A stretch of 64,000 bases of DNA from Lysinibacillus fusiformis (GTDB taxonomy: Bacteria > Bacillota > Bacilli > Bacillales_A > Planococcaceae): NCBI GenBank assembly GCA_030027265.1, contig JASENG010000002.1, positions 124,001 to 188,000 on the forward strand, read 5' to 3'. The notes beneath the pieces were generated by a model that did no database searches, was not told where the DNA came from, and saw nothing but the letters and a program-made list of their open reading frames with translations. A program made the position numbers and the translations under genes. This document shows, in pieces, positions 17,356 through 25,677 of the stretch. Position 1 is the stretch's first letter; every line of letters starts with the position of its first letter.

Positions 17356-18134
17356 GTCAATTAAAAGAAGCTATTTTATCTGTTACCTCTTCTGGTGATA
17401 AAGCATTCATTCCATATATCATGGCTGGTGATGGCGGATTGGAAAAATTAAAGCCTATAATTTTGAGACTTCAACAGCTTGGCGTGACTGCCATTGAAGT
17501 CGGGATTCCATTTACGGATCCTGTAGCGGACGGTCCAACCATCGAAAGAGCTGGTGAACGAGCTTTAGCCAGCGGCACAACCTTACGCAAAGTAATTGAA
17601 ACTTTGACTGGCTTTGCAAACGAAATTACAGTGCCGCTTGTGGCAATGACCTATTTAAATCCGATATTGGCTTATGGTATTGAGCAGTTTGCTTCTGACG
17701 CCAAGCAAGCAGGAATTCGCGGGCTAATCATTCCTGACATGCCTTTGGAGGAAAGTGCAATTGTTCACCCTGCCCTGACTGACGCTGGCATTTCGCTTGT
17801 TCAACTCGTTTCATTAACTAGTACACCTGAACGGATGGAACGTTTAACGAAAGCAAGCGAAGGTTTCATCTATGCCGTTACTGTCAATGGCATTACGGGT
17901 GCCCGTTCAAGCTTTGCTAATGAACTCAAAAAACATTTTAATAAAATTCAATCCTTTACGGACACACCTGTGTTAGCCGGCTTCGGAATCTCCACTCCCG
18001 AGCATGTAAAAGATTTTGGCTCGTTCTGCAGCGGCGTTATCGTCGGAAGCAAAATTGTCGATAGTCTAATACAGGATGATTGGGCTGTGATTGAAGAATT
18101 AGTTGGAGCTTCGAAGGCCGCAGCTGTGAAGTAA
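17352..18134 (+). CDS. trpA: Tryptophan synthase alpha chain
   Basis: A TIM barrel of 260 residues that cleaves indole-3-glycerol phosphate. [21 protein letters not shown] contains the catalytic Glu and Asp, and [11 protein letters not shown] and GVIVGSKIV form the phosphate site. It is the last gene of the operon and is followed directly by a terminator hairpin that may serve both strands. Confidence 0.97.
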   Translation: MSQLKEAILSVTSSGDKAFIPYIMAGDGGLEKLKPIILRLQQLGVTAIEVGIPFTDPVADGPTIERAGERALASGTTLRKVIETLTGFANEITVPLVAMTYLNPILAYGIEQFASDAKQAGIRGLIIPDMPLEESAIVHPALTDAGISLVQLVSLTSTPERMERLTKASEGFIYAVTVNGITGARSSFANELKKHFNKIQSFTDTPVLAGFGISTPEHVKDFGSFCSGVIVGSKIVDSLIQDDWAVIEELVGASKAAAVK

Positions 18135-18142
18135 TACTTATG

Positions 18143-18177
18143 TAAGGCATCACCTACAACGGAGGTGATGCCTTTAC
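18143..18177. terminator. Terminator between trpA and the convergent VOC gene
   Basis: AAGGCATCACCT and AGGTGATGCCTT form a 12-pair stem. T-rich tracts on both sides are modest, so it could act in both directions. Confidence 0.7.
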
Positions 18178-18178
18178 C

Positions 18179-18634
18179 TTACAATCTTGCTTTCCATTCT
18201 TCCAATGTCATCATTTTAAATTCTTCATTCACATCAAGGCGAAGTGGGCAAATTAATTCAATTGAATTTCCATCTGGGTCAGAAAAGTAGATTGCTCCAT
18301 GTGCATGTGGATTATTCGGTAGTACAAGCGGTTGTTTTTTTTCCGTAAACCCAAATGAGGTACGAACAGGTATATCCAATTCCTTCAACCATTCTTTTGC
18401 ATACTCTAGATCCTCAATATCAACCTTAAACGCCAGATGCCGAATAGAAGGATGATATGGTAGTTGAACCTCATTACCTTCCCAAAGCCCTAACCAACTT
18501 TCTCCTTTTACAATCCATAAAAATGCTAATTTTTCTTGCTGATAGGCCAATTCCAATCCTAACTTTTTATAAAATCCGATTGAAATTTTCAGGTTACTTA
18601 CTGGTAAATGTGCTTCATAGATTCCTTTAATCAT
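18179..18634 (-). CDS. VOC (glyoxalase/bleomycin resistance/dioxygenase) superfamily protein
   Basis: About 151 residues: MIKGIYEAHLPVSNLKISIGFYKKLG opens the first beta-alpha-beta module, and HAHGAIYFSDPDGNSIELICP closes the second with a likely metal-binding Glu. IRHLAFKVD supplies a likely histidine ligand. Members include lyases, fosfomycin-resistance thiol transferases and dioxygenases, and the reaction cannot be assigned here. The start is set at 18634 because AAAGGGAGCTG precedes it, and the longer frame lacks a ribosome site. Confidence 0.8.
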   Translation of the reverse strand: MIKGIYEAHLPVSNLKISIGFYKKLGLELAYQQEKLAFLWIVKGESWLGLWEGNEVQLPYHPSIRHLAFKVDIEDLEYAKEWLKELDIPVRTSFGFTEKKQPLVLPNNPHAHGAIYFSDPDGNSIELICPLRLDVNEEFKMMTLEEWKARL

Positions 18635-18708
18635 ATTTTCAGCTCCCTTTTTTAGTTGATTATACTTATAAAGGGGCTTTTTGGATTCATCCTTAAGTCT
18701 AATTTTAA

Positions 18709-18743
18709 AAAGCACAATCTTCTTTTTTTGAAGATTGTGCTTT
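18709..18743 (-). terminator. Terminator after tdh
   Basis: AAAGCACAATCTTC and GAAGATTGTGCTTT form a 14-pair stem followed by TTTTT on the minus strand. Confidence 0.85.
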
Positions 18744-18751
18744 CTGTAGAT

Positions 18752-19705
18752 TTATGAAATTGCTCTTTGATTTAATTTTGCTTTTAATTTTTCCAGCATA
18801 TCCGTTGTCATTTTCGCTAAATCGTAATCAGCTTTGAAGCCCCATTCTTCCATTGCCGCTGAAGAGTCAATGGAATTTGGCCAGCTGTCTGCTATTGCTT
18901 GACGGACTGGATCCACCGCATAATTCATTTTAAAGGACGGAATATGCTTTTTAATTTCTGCTGCAATCTCCGAAGGCTCGAAGCTCATCGCTGTAATATT
19001 AAAAGCATTGCGATGCTTCAACCTTGAACCATCTGCTTCCATTAAATTCACAATCGCTTGCAGCGCATCCGGCATATACATCATGTCCATATAGGTACCT
19101 TCTGCAATATACGATGTATAGCGGCCTTGCTCTACTGCTTTATAATAAATATCTACTGCATAATCCGTTGTTCCACCACCAGGAGGGGTTGCGTATGAAA
19201 TTAATCCTGGGAAACGGACGCCGCGCGTATCAACGCCAAAACGAGTGAAGTAGTAATCACATAATAGCTCTCCTGCTACCTTGTTGACACCATACATCGT
19301 AGTTGGTCGTTGCAGCGTATCCTGTGGTGTATTGTCCTTAGGCGTTGATGGACCAAATGCCCCGATTGAACTTGGTGTGAAAAATTGTAAATTCAACTCA
19401 CGCGATACTTCAAGAGCGTTCATTAAACCACCCATATTCAAATTCCATGCAAATACAGGATTTTTTTCGGCAGTTGCTGATAACAGTGCCGCCATGTGAA
19501 TCATCGTATCTGCCTCAAAGTTTTTGGATAGTTCATACATTTTCTTTGCGTCAGTTACATCTAATAACTCGAACGGTCCGCAAATGTTCTCCGGCTTGCG
19601 AATATCTGTAGCTAATACATTATCCTCACCATATATATCACGTAATTTCACAATCAGTTCTGATCCAATTTGTCCTAAGGCACCCGTGACAATTATTTTT
19701 TTCAT
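18752..19705 (-). CDS. tdh: SDR-type L-threonine 3-dehydrogenase / NAD-dependent epimerase
   Basis: An extended short-chain dehydrogenase of 317 residues. The Rossmann motif is [12 protein letters not shown] and the active-site pair is YGVNK in [37 protein letters not shown] and the [21 protein letters not shown] segment are typical of bacterial threonine dehydrogenases of the UDP-galactose epimerase type, which oxidise threonine to 2-amino-3-ketobutyrate. Its usual partner kbl is also in this window, but 34 kb away at 53.3 kb instead of adjacent. The ribosome site is GGGAGGGTGCG. It is transcribed alone. Confidence 0.88.
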   Translation of the reverse strand: MKKIIVTGALGQIGSELIVKLRDIYGEDNVLATDIRKPENICGPFELLDVTDAKKMYELSKNFEADTMIHMAALLSATAEKNPVFAWNLNMGGLMNALEVSRELNLQFFTPSSIGAFGPSTPKDNTPQDTLQRPTTMYGVNKVAGELLCDYYFTRFGVDTRGVRFPGLISYATPPGGGTTDYAVDIYYKAVEQGRYTSYIAEGTYMDMMYMPDALQAIVNLMEADGSRLKHRNAFNITAMSFEPSEIAAEIKKHIPSFKMNYAVDPVRQAIADSWPNSIDSSAAMEEWGFKADYDLAKMTTDMLEKLKAKLNQRAIS

Positions 19706-19845
19706 GTTCGCACCCTCCCTTGATGTTGAAAAAGCAAATTTCGAATATTAAACTTCGTGCTTCATTTTTAAATTTTCCGAACTCTTACCTACACAAACAA
19801 ATGTACATTCCAAAAATACAACTAAACACTGATATATCAACGTTT

Positions 19846-19995
19846 CTAGCGATTTTTATTATACTTCGTTCTTTTATAAAAGACAATATTAAATTTTTTA
19901 TCTTTTCTATCAACTACACTTTCTATCATATGCAGGCCATTAAATTTGGGTATTTTACACGAATCCCTCTTGTTTATGACAGCTGGAAAATTCAT
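19846..19995 (-). CDS. Possible 49-residue hypothetical protein
   Basis: A short basic open frame (MNFPAVINKRDSCKIPKF...) preceded by GAGGGGACATT at good spacing. It lies in the 425-bp gap between tdh and the HEXXH gene, where I see nothing else except the terminator at 20032-20073. No family is recognised, and the frame could be chance. Confidence 0.3.
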   Translation of the reverse strand: MNFPAVINKRDSCKIPKFNGLHMIESVVDRKDKKFNIVFYKRTKYNKNR

Positions 19996-20031
19996 AATGT
20001 CCCCTCTATATACCCTCATTTCTAAACAAAA

Positions 20032-20073
20032 AAGCATCTCCGATTGTCAGTCTTGCCTAACTACGGAAGATGC
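20032..20073 (-). terminator. Terminator after the HEXXH gene
   Basis: GCATCTTCCG pairs imperfectly with CGGAGATGC and is followed by TTTTTTG on the minus strand. Confidence 0.65.
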
Positions 20074-20131
20074 GTAATTTATAATAGGTTTTACTTTTAC
20101 TGAAGGTGGGAAATTATTTATATAGCCGAGA

Positions 20132-20698
20132 TTAAACCGTTTGAAGATGTCTTTCTTTTACCTTTTCATAAATCAATAAATCTTCTTCATATAGCTCTCT
20201 ATAAGTAGCCAGACTATGATTTTTGATTAGCTCGAATGTTACCTCATCAACGAGGACGGCTTTTTGATTTAATTGCTTGGCATTATTCCAGGCAGTTTCT
20301 TCAAAGATAATATTCATTTCATGCTCTTCTATTATAATTGCGAGGAGCTGCTCATTCGTATAAAGCTCTATCTCAGAATGGCTATTTTTAATTTCCATTA
20401 TTTCCAGTGTGCGATCCAGCGATTGCTGCAATGCCTCGCGATCCATAGCATGGCCGAGCTCGTGCATTGTCAAGGCTTTAACATATTGATCAAGTGGAAT
20501 AGCAGCTTCGATTTCTTTCCATGCCTCCACTAAACGCGTTGCATCAAATCCCACACAATTCGTAATAAAATTATAGGTCATATTAATCCCGGACTCATCC
20601 TGCTTCAATTCATTTTTCATCTCCACAGCATGAATCGTAGAATTAATTAAATTATAGAGATTCTCTTCTTTGTAGTAATACTGCATAATGTTTCTCAT
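20132..20698 (-). CDS. Hypothetical protein with HEXXH metalloprotease-like motif
   Basis: About 188 residues. Near the middle is ALTMHELGHAMDREAL, an HEXXH zinc-binding motif in a plausible helical setting, followed about 60 residues later by acidic helices (IIIEEHEMNIIFEE) that could give a third ligand. The rest is helical and acidic. I do not recognise the family. The start is uncertain: AAGGGGA lies just before the ATG at 20698, while the frame stays open to 20803 without a ribosome site. Either an intracellular metallopeptidase or a decayed one would fit. Confidence 0.6.
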   Translation of the reverse strand: MRNIMQYYYKEENLYNLINSTIHAVEMKNELKQDESGINMTYNFITNCVGFDATRLVEAWKEIEAAIPLDQYVKALTMHELGHAMDREALQQSLDRTLEIMEIKNSHSEIELYTNEQLLAIIIEEHEMNIIFEETAWNNAKQLNQKAVLVDEVTFELIKNHSLATYRELYEEDLLIYEKVKERHLQTV

Positions 20699-20860
20699 TT
20701 CCCCTTTATAATCGGATACCAAAACCAATAATTGCAAATGAAACATGAAACGAGATTCACTATATCGCATTATGTAAAGGACTTCAAGCAAGCCATTTAG
20801 CAAATAATTACAATTAAAATTGCGGGAGCCTTGTATTGATGGATTTCTGCGGAAAATAAA

Positions 20861-20902
20861 AAGGATATTTGGAGCTCCATTTCGGCTCCAAATATCCTTT
20901 TT
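20861..20902 (-). terminator. Terminator after the GsiB-like gene
   Basis: AAGGATATTTGGAGC and GCTCCAAATATCCTT form a 15-pair stem followed by TTTTTA on the minus strand. Confidence 0.85.
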
Positions 20903-20959
20903 CGTTAGGGGTAATTTCTAAATTTTAGGTAAGAGTGAGATTACTAGTTTAGTAAAAGG

Positions 20960-21436
20960 TTATTTAGTATTTTTTTTACGGCTGCGACTGTTTCTACTGG
21001 CCTCGCCGCCTTTTCGACCCGCTTCTTCACGGCTCATTTTTCTGTCATTGCTTCTGCTTTTTCTATTGTCGTCATTATCATCGTTGTCGTTGTTCATATT
21101 GTTATTATTTTGAGTGGCTTCTCCGCCTTTACGACCGATTTCTTCATAGAATTCCTCGTCGTGATTTTCGGCAGTAGTCTCTCCGCCCTTACGGCCAATT
21201 TCTTGATAGAATTCTTTGCCATGCGTTTCGGCTGTAGCTTCTCCACCTTTACGGCCGATTTCCTCATAGAATTCTCTACCATGGTTTTCGGCAGTAGCTT
21301 CCCCGCCTTTTCGACCGATTTCTTCATAGAATTCTCGATCATGATTTTTGGAGGTAGCTTCTCCACCCAAGCGTCCCGCTTCTTGAACGGTCATTTTTCC
21401 ATTCTTGTCATCGTTATTATTGCGTTTGTTAGCCAT
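20960..21436 (-). CDS. gsiB: GsiB-like general stress protein with KGG repeats
   Basis: 158 residues built of a roughly 20-residue repeat, EFYEEIGRKGGEATAENHG, in about five or six copies. The repeats are followed by an Asn/Asp-rich linker and a last REEAGRKGGEAS unit with a basic tail. This is the KGG-repeat, group 1 LEA-like architecture of B. subtilis GsiB, a hydrophilic desiccation and general stress protein. Upstream is a sigma-B-type promoter, matching the known regulation of gsiB. The ribosome site is TAGGAGGAATT. The Asn/Asp-rich insertion before the last repeat is unlike the B. subtilis protein. Confidence 0.85.
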   Translation of the reverse strand: MANKRNNNDDKNGKMTVQEAGRLGGEATSKNHDREFYEEIGRKGGEATAENHGREFYEEIGRKGGEATAETHGKEFYQEIGRKGGETTAENHDEEFYEEIGRKGGEATQNNNNMNNDNDDNDDNRKSRSNDRKMSREEAGRKGGEASRNSRSRKKNTK

Positions 21437-21489
21437 TTGTAATTCCTCCTAAAAATTTTTTAGCTTAATGGGATAAGCTTATTCGTTAT

Positions 21490-21514
21490 ATTCCCAGGAG
21501 GTTTGGAGATAAAC
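21490..21514 (-). promoter_or_regulatory. Sigma-B-type promoter of the GsiB-like gene
   Basis: On the minus strand GTTTAT is followed by a 13-bp spacer and GGGAAT, close to the sigma-B consensus GTTTAA-N13/15-GGGWAT. The predicted start is about 40 bases before the ribosome site. Confidence 0.75.
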
Positions 21515-21633
21515 ATTTTTAAATGCTATTACTCCCAAATTCATGTTAATATTACAGCAAAAAACTTGTTAATCTAAGGGATTTCGATTGATTATTACAA
21601 ATTTATTGCACTTTAATATCAAAAGCAACTGCC

Positions 21634-21954
21634 TTATTCGTAATGGGTTAGACCTACTATAAAATGAAAAGGAAATCTGCGCCCATCCTCCAAATAAAGT
21701 GCCCCCTTCATGTCATCAAGTTTCGCAATAATTCCTGTTGCCGTAAAAATATGTGCGGCTTCCCAAATTTTCAATTCTACTTGCGTACGATTCTGAAAGG
21801 CAATCTGTAATTGCTCACTCAGTTCTTGAAGTGCCCATTCATCTAATTCAGGCTTTTCAACATCCTCATTTTTTTCATGCCACTCTCGCAGCAGCTTTAC
21901 ATGCTCGGGCAACATCATCGCATTCCATTTAATATTTCCGCGATCGCGAATCAT
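21634..21954 (-). CDS. YolD-like family protein
   Basis: 106 residues (MIRDRGNIKWNAMMLPEHVKLLREW...), with the family's typical RG.IKW..AMMLPEH opening and a C-terminal half of beta strands around DGRRFPFHFIVGL. YolD-like proteins sit next to UvrX/DinB-type Y-family polymerases in Bacillus and are thought to act with them in SOS mutagenesis. The start at 21954 follows GAGGGGGGATATGG. The polymerase gene ends 38 bp before this start, so the two form an operon under the LexA box at 23333. Confidence 0.85.
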   Translation of the reverse strand: MIRDRGNIKWNAMMLPEHVKLLREWHEKNEDVEKPELDEWALQELSEQLQIAFQNRTQVELKIWEAAHIFTATGIIAKLDDMKGALYLEDGRRFPFHFIVGLTHYE

Positions 21955-21991
21955 CCATATCCCCCCTCTTCTAACATCCCTGATTGAACAA

Positions 21992-23299
21992 CTACATTTT
22001 ATGTCCACCTAGAAGCTGTGCACGTTTAACCGCCGTTCCCGCCTCTGTATAAGAGACTGCACGCAAAACCGCCGATGAACCATATCTTGTTCGTAAATAA
22101 TCCATTGTTGCCCCAAGCTTCCGTCTTTTCCATTTTTTATTGTCAAATAAACTTAGCTGGATGGAGCGCTCGGATTCTAATTTCGATATACTAATGGCAA
22201 TTTGCCTTGCTGGTCGTTCTGCATAATATTCATCAAACAATTCCTTGCACACATTAAAAATTTTCATCGTATCATTTGTGGGCTCATCAATTGTCCGCGC
22301 TCGGTTAAATCCGCCACCAAAGGCATCTTTACTGTAGCCAAGACCAAGTGTAATCGTTCTTCCTGCTTGCCCAGCTTCCCTTGCCCTTCTTGCAACGTCT
22401 TCACACATTTCCAAAATGACCGCCAGAATCTCATCCCGACCGCGATAATCACGCATCAACACCTGCCCTTTGCCGAAACTAATTTGCCCTTGTGCAAGCG
22501 GTGCACCAAGCGGCGACAAATCAATTCCCCACGCATGATAATAGAGCTGATTCCCCATAATACCATAATGGTCTTCCAAGGTTTTTAGATCGGCCTGGGC
22601 TAAATCGCCGACTGTAAAAATCCCCATATTGTTTAAGGAACGCTCTGTTCTGCGGCCAATTCCCCACATTTCCGATAGAGGCGATATTGGCCAAAGCTTT
22701 TTCGGTACATCTTCATATGTCCATTTTGCAAAACCAGTCTTTTTTGCATCTAAATCGAGGGCCAGTTTTGCCATAAGCATGTTAGGTCCCATCCCGACTG
22801 CACTTGGAATTTGGAATTGACTATAAATGCTTTTTTGAATATATTCCGCAGTTTCTTCAGGTGGACCATAGAGTTTTTCAGTCCCACTTAGATCAACAAA
22901 ACTCTCATCTATGCTATAAACATGAATCGCCTCTTTTGGAACAAATTGATTAATTAAATTTGTAATTTCCATCGACATTTGGACAAAAAACTCCATTTTC
23001 GGTTCAAATAAACGGATATCCGGATGCTTTGGAATTTCAAAAAGACGCGAGCCCGTTTTAATGCCGAATCGCTTTTTCATCGGTGGAGACGCGGCAAGCA
23101 CAATGCTCCCCTTCTGCTCAAAATTTCCGACAACGGCAATTGGCACTTCGAGGGGATCAAGATTTTCAAGCATCGCCATACAGCTCGCGAAAAAGCAGCG
23201 CATATCAATACACATGATTGACCGATTCGGTGCCTGTTCATAAATCTTAAAAGCGTCCGCATCAGGATATTCACTTATCTTGAGCGCAGTGCTGCACAT
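21992..23299 (-). CDS. uvrX: Y-family DNA polymerase (UvrX/UmuC-like)
   Basis: About 435 residues. The catalytic palm motif CIDMRCFFASC holds the first Asp, and VYSIDESFVDLSG holds the Asp-Glu pair. A helix-hairpin-helix thumb follows around MWGIGRRTERSLNNMGI, and the little-finger domain ends with SKLESERSIQLSLFD. The product is a translesion polymerase of the ImpB/MucB/SamB family. The start is set at 23299 because GGAGGTGGGAAG precedes that ATG. A LexA box lies just upstream, so it should be induced by DNA damage. YolD-like protein is its operon partner. Confidence 0.92.
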   Translation of the reverse strand: MCSTALKISEYPDADAFKIYEQAPNRSIMCIDMRCFFASCMAMLENLDPLEVPIAVVGNFEQKGSIVLAASPPMKKRFGIKTGSRLFEIPKHPDIRLFEPKMEFFVQMSMEITNLINQFVPKEAIHVYSIDESFVDLSGTEKLYGPPEETAEYIQKSIYSQFQIPSAVGMGPNMLMAKLALDLDAKKTGFAKWTYEDVPKKLWPISPLSEMWGIGRRTERSLNNMGIFTVGDLAQADLKTLEDHYGIMGNQLYYHAWGIDLSPLGAPLAQGQISFGKGQVLMRDYRGRDEILAVILEMCEDVARRAREAGQAGRTITLGLGYSKDAFGGGFNRARTIDEPTNDTMKIFNVCKELFDEYYAERPARQIAISISKLESERSIQLSLFDNKKWKRRKLGATMDYLRTRYGSSAVLRAVSYTEAGTAVKRAQLLGGHKM

Positions 23300-23332
23300 C
23301 TTCCCACCTCCACTTCGCACAATCATTATATG

Positions 23333-23346
23333 CGAACGTTTGTTCT
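23333..23346 (-). promoter_or_regulatory. LexA (DinR) SOS box
   Basis: CGAACGTTTGTTCT matches the Bacillus SOS box CGAACN4GTTCG at all but the last base and lies about 35 bp before the polymerase start. Confidence 0.85.
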
Positions 23347-23522
23347 TTCATTCATTTTAAAATGAGACTATTGAGACGGCAAGAGGAAATATCTGGGGAA
23401 ATTAGTCGAGCAAAAAAATCGAAGCTGCAACTTATATAATATTGACAAGTAGTGTAATTTATTATAAAATAAGAACAAGAGTTCCTATTTGTATATTAAA
23501 TCAGGAGAAGGAGTTGATAAAA

Positions 23523-23825
23523 GTGGAGAAATTTGAATTACAAGAAATTTTAAATGCACTAAATCTATTTTCAACGAATATCAATACTCAATTTGATTCG
23601 TTAGAAAATCGTATGGATGGAATAGACAATAAGGTTGGACTTATAGAAAAGAAAGTAGGCCTTCTAGAAAATAAGGTAGAAACTTTAGATGAACGAATGA
23701 ACGAGCGTTTCGACCGACTCGAGAAAAAATTTGAAGGCTTTAAAGTCGAATCAATGGAAACACAAGAAACGGTAGACTATCTATCAAGTAAAGTCCTTCA
23801 ACACGAGAAAAAGCTCCGCAAATAG
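23523..23825 (+). CDS. Coiled-coil protein of unknown function
   Basis: 100 residues starting at a GTG codon preceded by AAGGAGTTGATAAAA. After a short N-terminal helix the protein is a heptad-repeat coiled coil: NRMDGIDNKVGLIEKKVGLLENKVETLDERMNERFDRLEKK contains regularly spaced Ile, Val and Leu seven residues apart. Such proteins resemble short phage or Bacillus coiled-coil proteins, but no specific function can be given. It stands alone between the polymerase promoter and the purine riboswitch. Confidence 0.7.
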   Translation: MEKFELQEILNALNLFSTNINTQFDSLENRMDGIDNKVGLIEKKVGLLENKVETLDERMNERFDRLEKKFEGFKVESMETQETVDYLSSKVLQHEKKLRK

Positions 23826-24029
23826 AAAAACAGAACAACACTGTTCCCTTTATCATCTGTTAAATACTAATCTGTTATCCCCATCTGATCAGCAATTCGA
23901 TTAAGTTCTTCCTTAATTCGCGAGTAAAATCTATTTATGCAACCTTAAGCATGATCTATTTTCCCCCTATTGAGTCATTTGATTATTTTAGAATTTTTTA
24001 AAATAATGTAAGGAAACCTAACAAACTTG

Positions 24030-24058
24030 TTGAGATAAAGTTTAATGCCTATTATGAT
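24030..24058 (+). promoter_or_regulatory. Candidate promoter of the riboswitch-deaminase unit
   Basis: TTGAGA at 24030 and TATGAT at 24053 with a 17-bp spacer, 25-30 bp before the aptamer. From 23826 to here I see no gene. Confidence 0.5.
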
Positions 24059-24082
24059 GTTTATAACAGCAAAATTAAATTT

Positions 24083-24191
24083 TATTTTTCGTATAACCTT
24101 AATAATTGGATTAAGGGTCTCTACATAGAAACCGTAAATTTCTAGCTACGAAAAATATGCTTTTATCGGCATATTTTTTCGTGGCTTTTTT
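24083..24191 (+). ncRNA. Purine-class riboswitch with altered core and ON-type terminator
   Basis: P1 is TATTTTTCGT (24083-24092) with ACGAAAAATA (24148-24157). P2 is CCTTAAT/ATTAAGG. P3 is TAGAAA/TTTCTA enclosing CCGTAAA, the conserved L3. J3/1 reads GCT, so the specificity base corresponding to position 74 is C (guanine type). Compared with the xpt aptamer, J2/3 reads TCTCTACA (U48 to C, plus an extra A) and position 73 is G instead of A. The 3' strand of P1 is also the 5' arm of a terminator (24148-24182, then TTTTTT), so ligand binding should prevent termination. Confidence 0.85.
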
Positions 24192-24251
24192 ATGTCAATA
24201 AAAGCGATGTTAGTCAATAAGATAACTATGAAATATGGGAGGTAATGAAAA

Positions 24252-25586
24252 ATGAATTTATTAATTAAAAATGCTGAAATTATAACGATGAATCAAAATG
24301 AAGAAATCATTAAAGGTGATCTCCATATTATTGACGATAAAATTGTGAAGATCGGTCCTAATTTGGAAGTTCCTTTAACAGACAAAGTGATTGATGCAAC
24401 TGGCAAAACGATTATCCCGGGCTTCGTACAAACGCATATTCATCTATGCCAGACAGTTTTCCGCGGCCAAGCGGATGACCTGGAATTGATGGATTGGTTA
24501 AGAAATCGAATTTGGCCATTGGAAGCCTCTCACGATGAAGAATCCATCTACTACTCTGCTATGCTTGGCATTGGGGAGCTGATTCAAAGCGGCACAACTA
24601 CCATTGTCGATATGGAAACCGTCAATCATACCGAATATGCCTTTAAGGCAATTGCTGAAAGTGGCATTAGGGCCCTGTCAGGCAAAGTCATGATGGATAA
24701 GGGCGATGAAGTCCCGCTTCCTTTACAAGAAAAAACGGAAAAGTCGATTAGGGAAAGCGTGGATTTATTAGAAAAATGGCATAACTTCGATAATGGGCGG
24801 ATAAAATATGCTTTCTCTCCAAGATTTGTCGTATCTTGTACGGAACAGCTCCTTCGTGAAGTGCAAGCCCTCTCTGAGCATTATAATGTCATGGTTCATA
24901 CGCATGCTTCTGAAAATTTAGGAGAAATCGAGATTGTGCAAAGAGAAACAGGCATGAGAAACATCGTTTATTTAGATCATTTGGGTCTAGCGAATAATCG
25001 ACTGATTCTTGCTCATTGTATCTGGCTGGATGAGGAGGAAAAGAGAATCATTCGTGACCGAGGAGTTCATGTGAGTCATTGTCCGGGATCCAACCTGAAA
25101 CTAGCTTCTGGAATAGCAGAAACTCCATATATGGTGAATGAAAATGTTTCACTTAGTTTAGGAGCCGATGGTGCCCCGTGCAATAACAACCTGGATATGT
25201 TCAATGAAATGCGATTGGCAGCATTAATTCAAAAACCTATTCACGGCCCTACCGCGATGGATGCCCATACCGTTTTTAAAATGGCCACTATCGGTGGAGC
25301 AAAAGCTGTGGGGATGGAAAATGAGATTGGCAGCATCGAGGTTGGCAAAAAAGCAGACCTGGCCATATTAAACTTAAACGATTTTCACACCTACCCTTCC
25401 TATGGAGTAGATCCCATCTCAAGAATTGTTTACTCTGCAACCCGTGCAGACGTAGAAACTACCATTATCAATGGCGAAATCGTCATGGAAGACCGTGTCC
25501 TAAAAACCGTAAATAAACGATTAGTGCTGGACGAAGCCAATACTTCCATAAAAAGATTATTGGACAGAGCATTCATTAAAAATTGA
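24252..25586 (+). CDS. Amidohydrolase of the purine deaminase / AtzB-TrzN group
   Basis: A metal-dependent hydrolase of 444 residues. It has the N-terminal metal motif QTHIHLCQTVFRGQADDLELMDWL, HTHASEN, AHCIWLDEEE, the HCPGSNLKLASG motif, and GADGAPCNNNLDMF with the catalytic Asp. A C-terminal beta-sandwich (ATIGGAKAVGMENEIGSIEVGKKADL) completes the fold. Relatives include guanine deaminase, 8-oxoguanine deaminase and chlorohydrolases. The purine riboswitch upstream strongly favours a purine substrate, with guanine or an oxidised guanine the likeliest. The ribosome site is GGGAGGTAATG. It is a single gene. The substrate is an inference. Confidence 0.8.
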   Translation: MNLLIKNAEIITMNQNEEIIKGDLHIIDDKIVKIGPNLEVPLTDKVIDATGKTIIPGFVQTHIHLCQTVFRGQADDLELMDWLRNRIWPLEASHDEESIYYSAMLGIGELIQSGTTTIVDMETVNHTEYAFKAIAESGIRALSGKVMMDKGDEVPLPLQEKTEKSIRESVDLLEKWHNFDNGRIKYAFSPRFVVSCTEQLLREVQALSEHYNVMVHTHASENLGEIEIVQRETGMRNIVYLDHLGLANNRLILAHCIWLDEEEKRIIRDRGVHVSHCPGSNLKLASGIAETPYMVNENVSLSLGADGAPCNNNLDMFNEMRLAALIQKPIHGPTAMDAHTVFKMATIGGAKAVGMENEIGSIEVGKKADLAILNLNDFHTYPSYGVDPISRIVYSATRADVETTIINGEIVMEDRVLKTVNKRLVLDEANTSIKRLLDRAFIKN

Positions 25587-25626
25587 TTTTTATGGAAGTT
25601 TGATAACTAAACAAGGCACAATAAAA

Positions 25627-25669
25627 AAGGAGTTCTCCCGAAGCGAAATCGTCTGGAAGAGAACTCCTT
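25627..25669 (-). terminator. Terminator after pncA (possibly bidirectional)
   Basis: AAGGAGTTCTC and GAGAACTCCTT pair around a 21-base loop, and the minus-strand side has TTTTTTA. Confidence 0.8.
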
Positions 25670-25677
25670 ACCTTTTA

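Noticed and set aside
23826-24029. A short minus-strand frame near 23880-23940 (RIKEELNRIADQMG)
   Set aside because: Only about 28 codons, with no start codon and no ribosome site; it may be a gene relic but cannot be supported.
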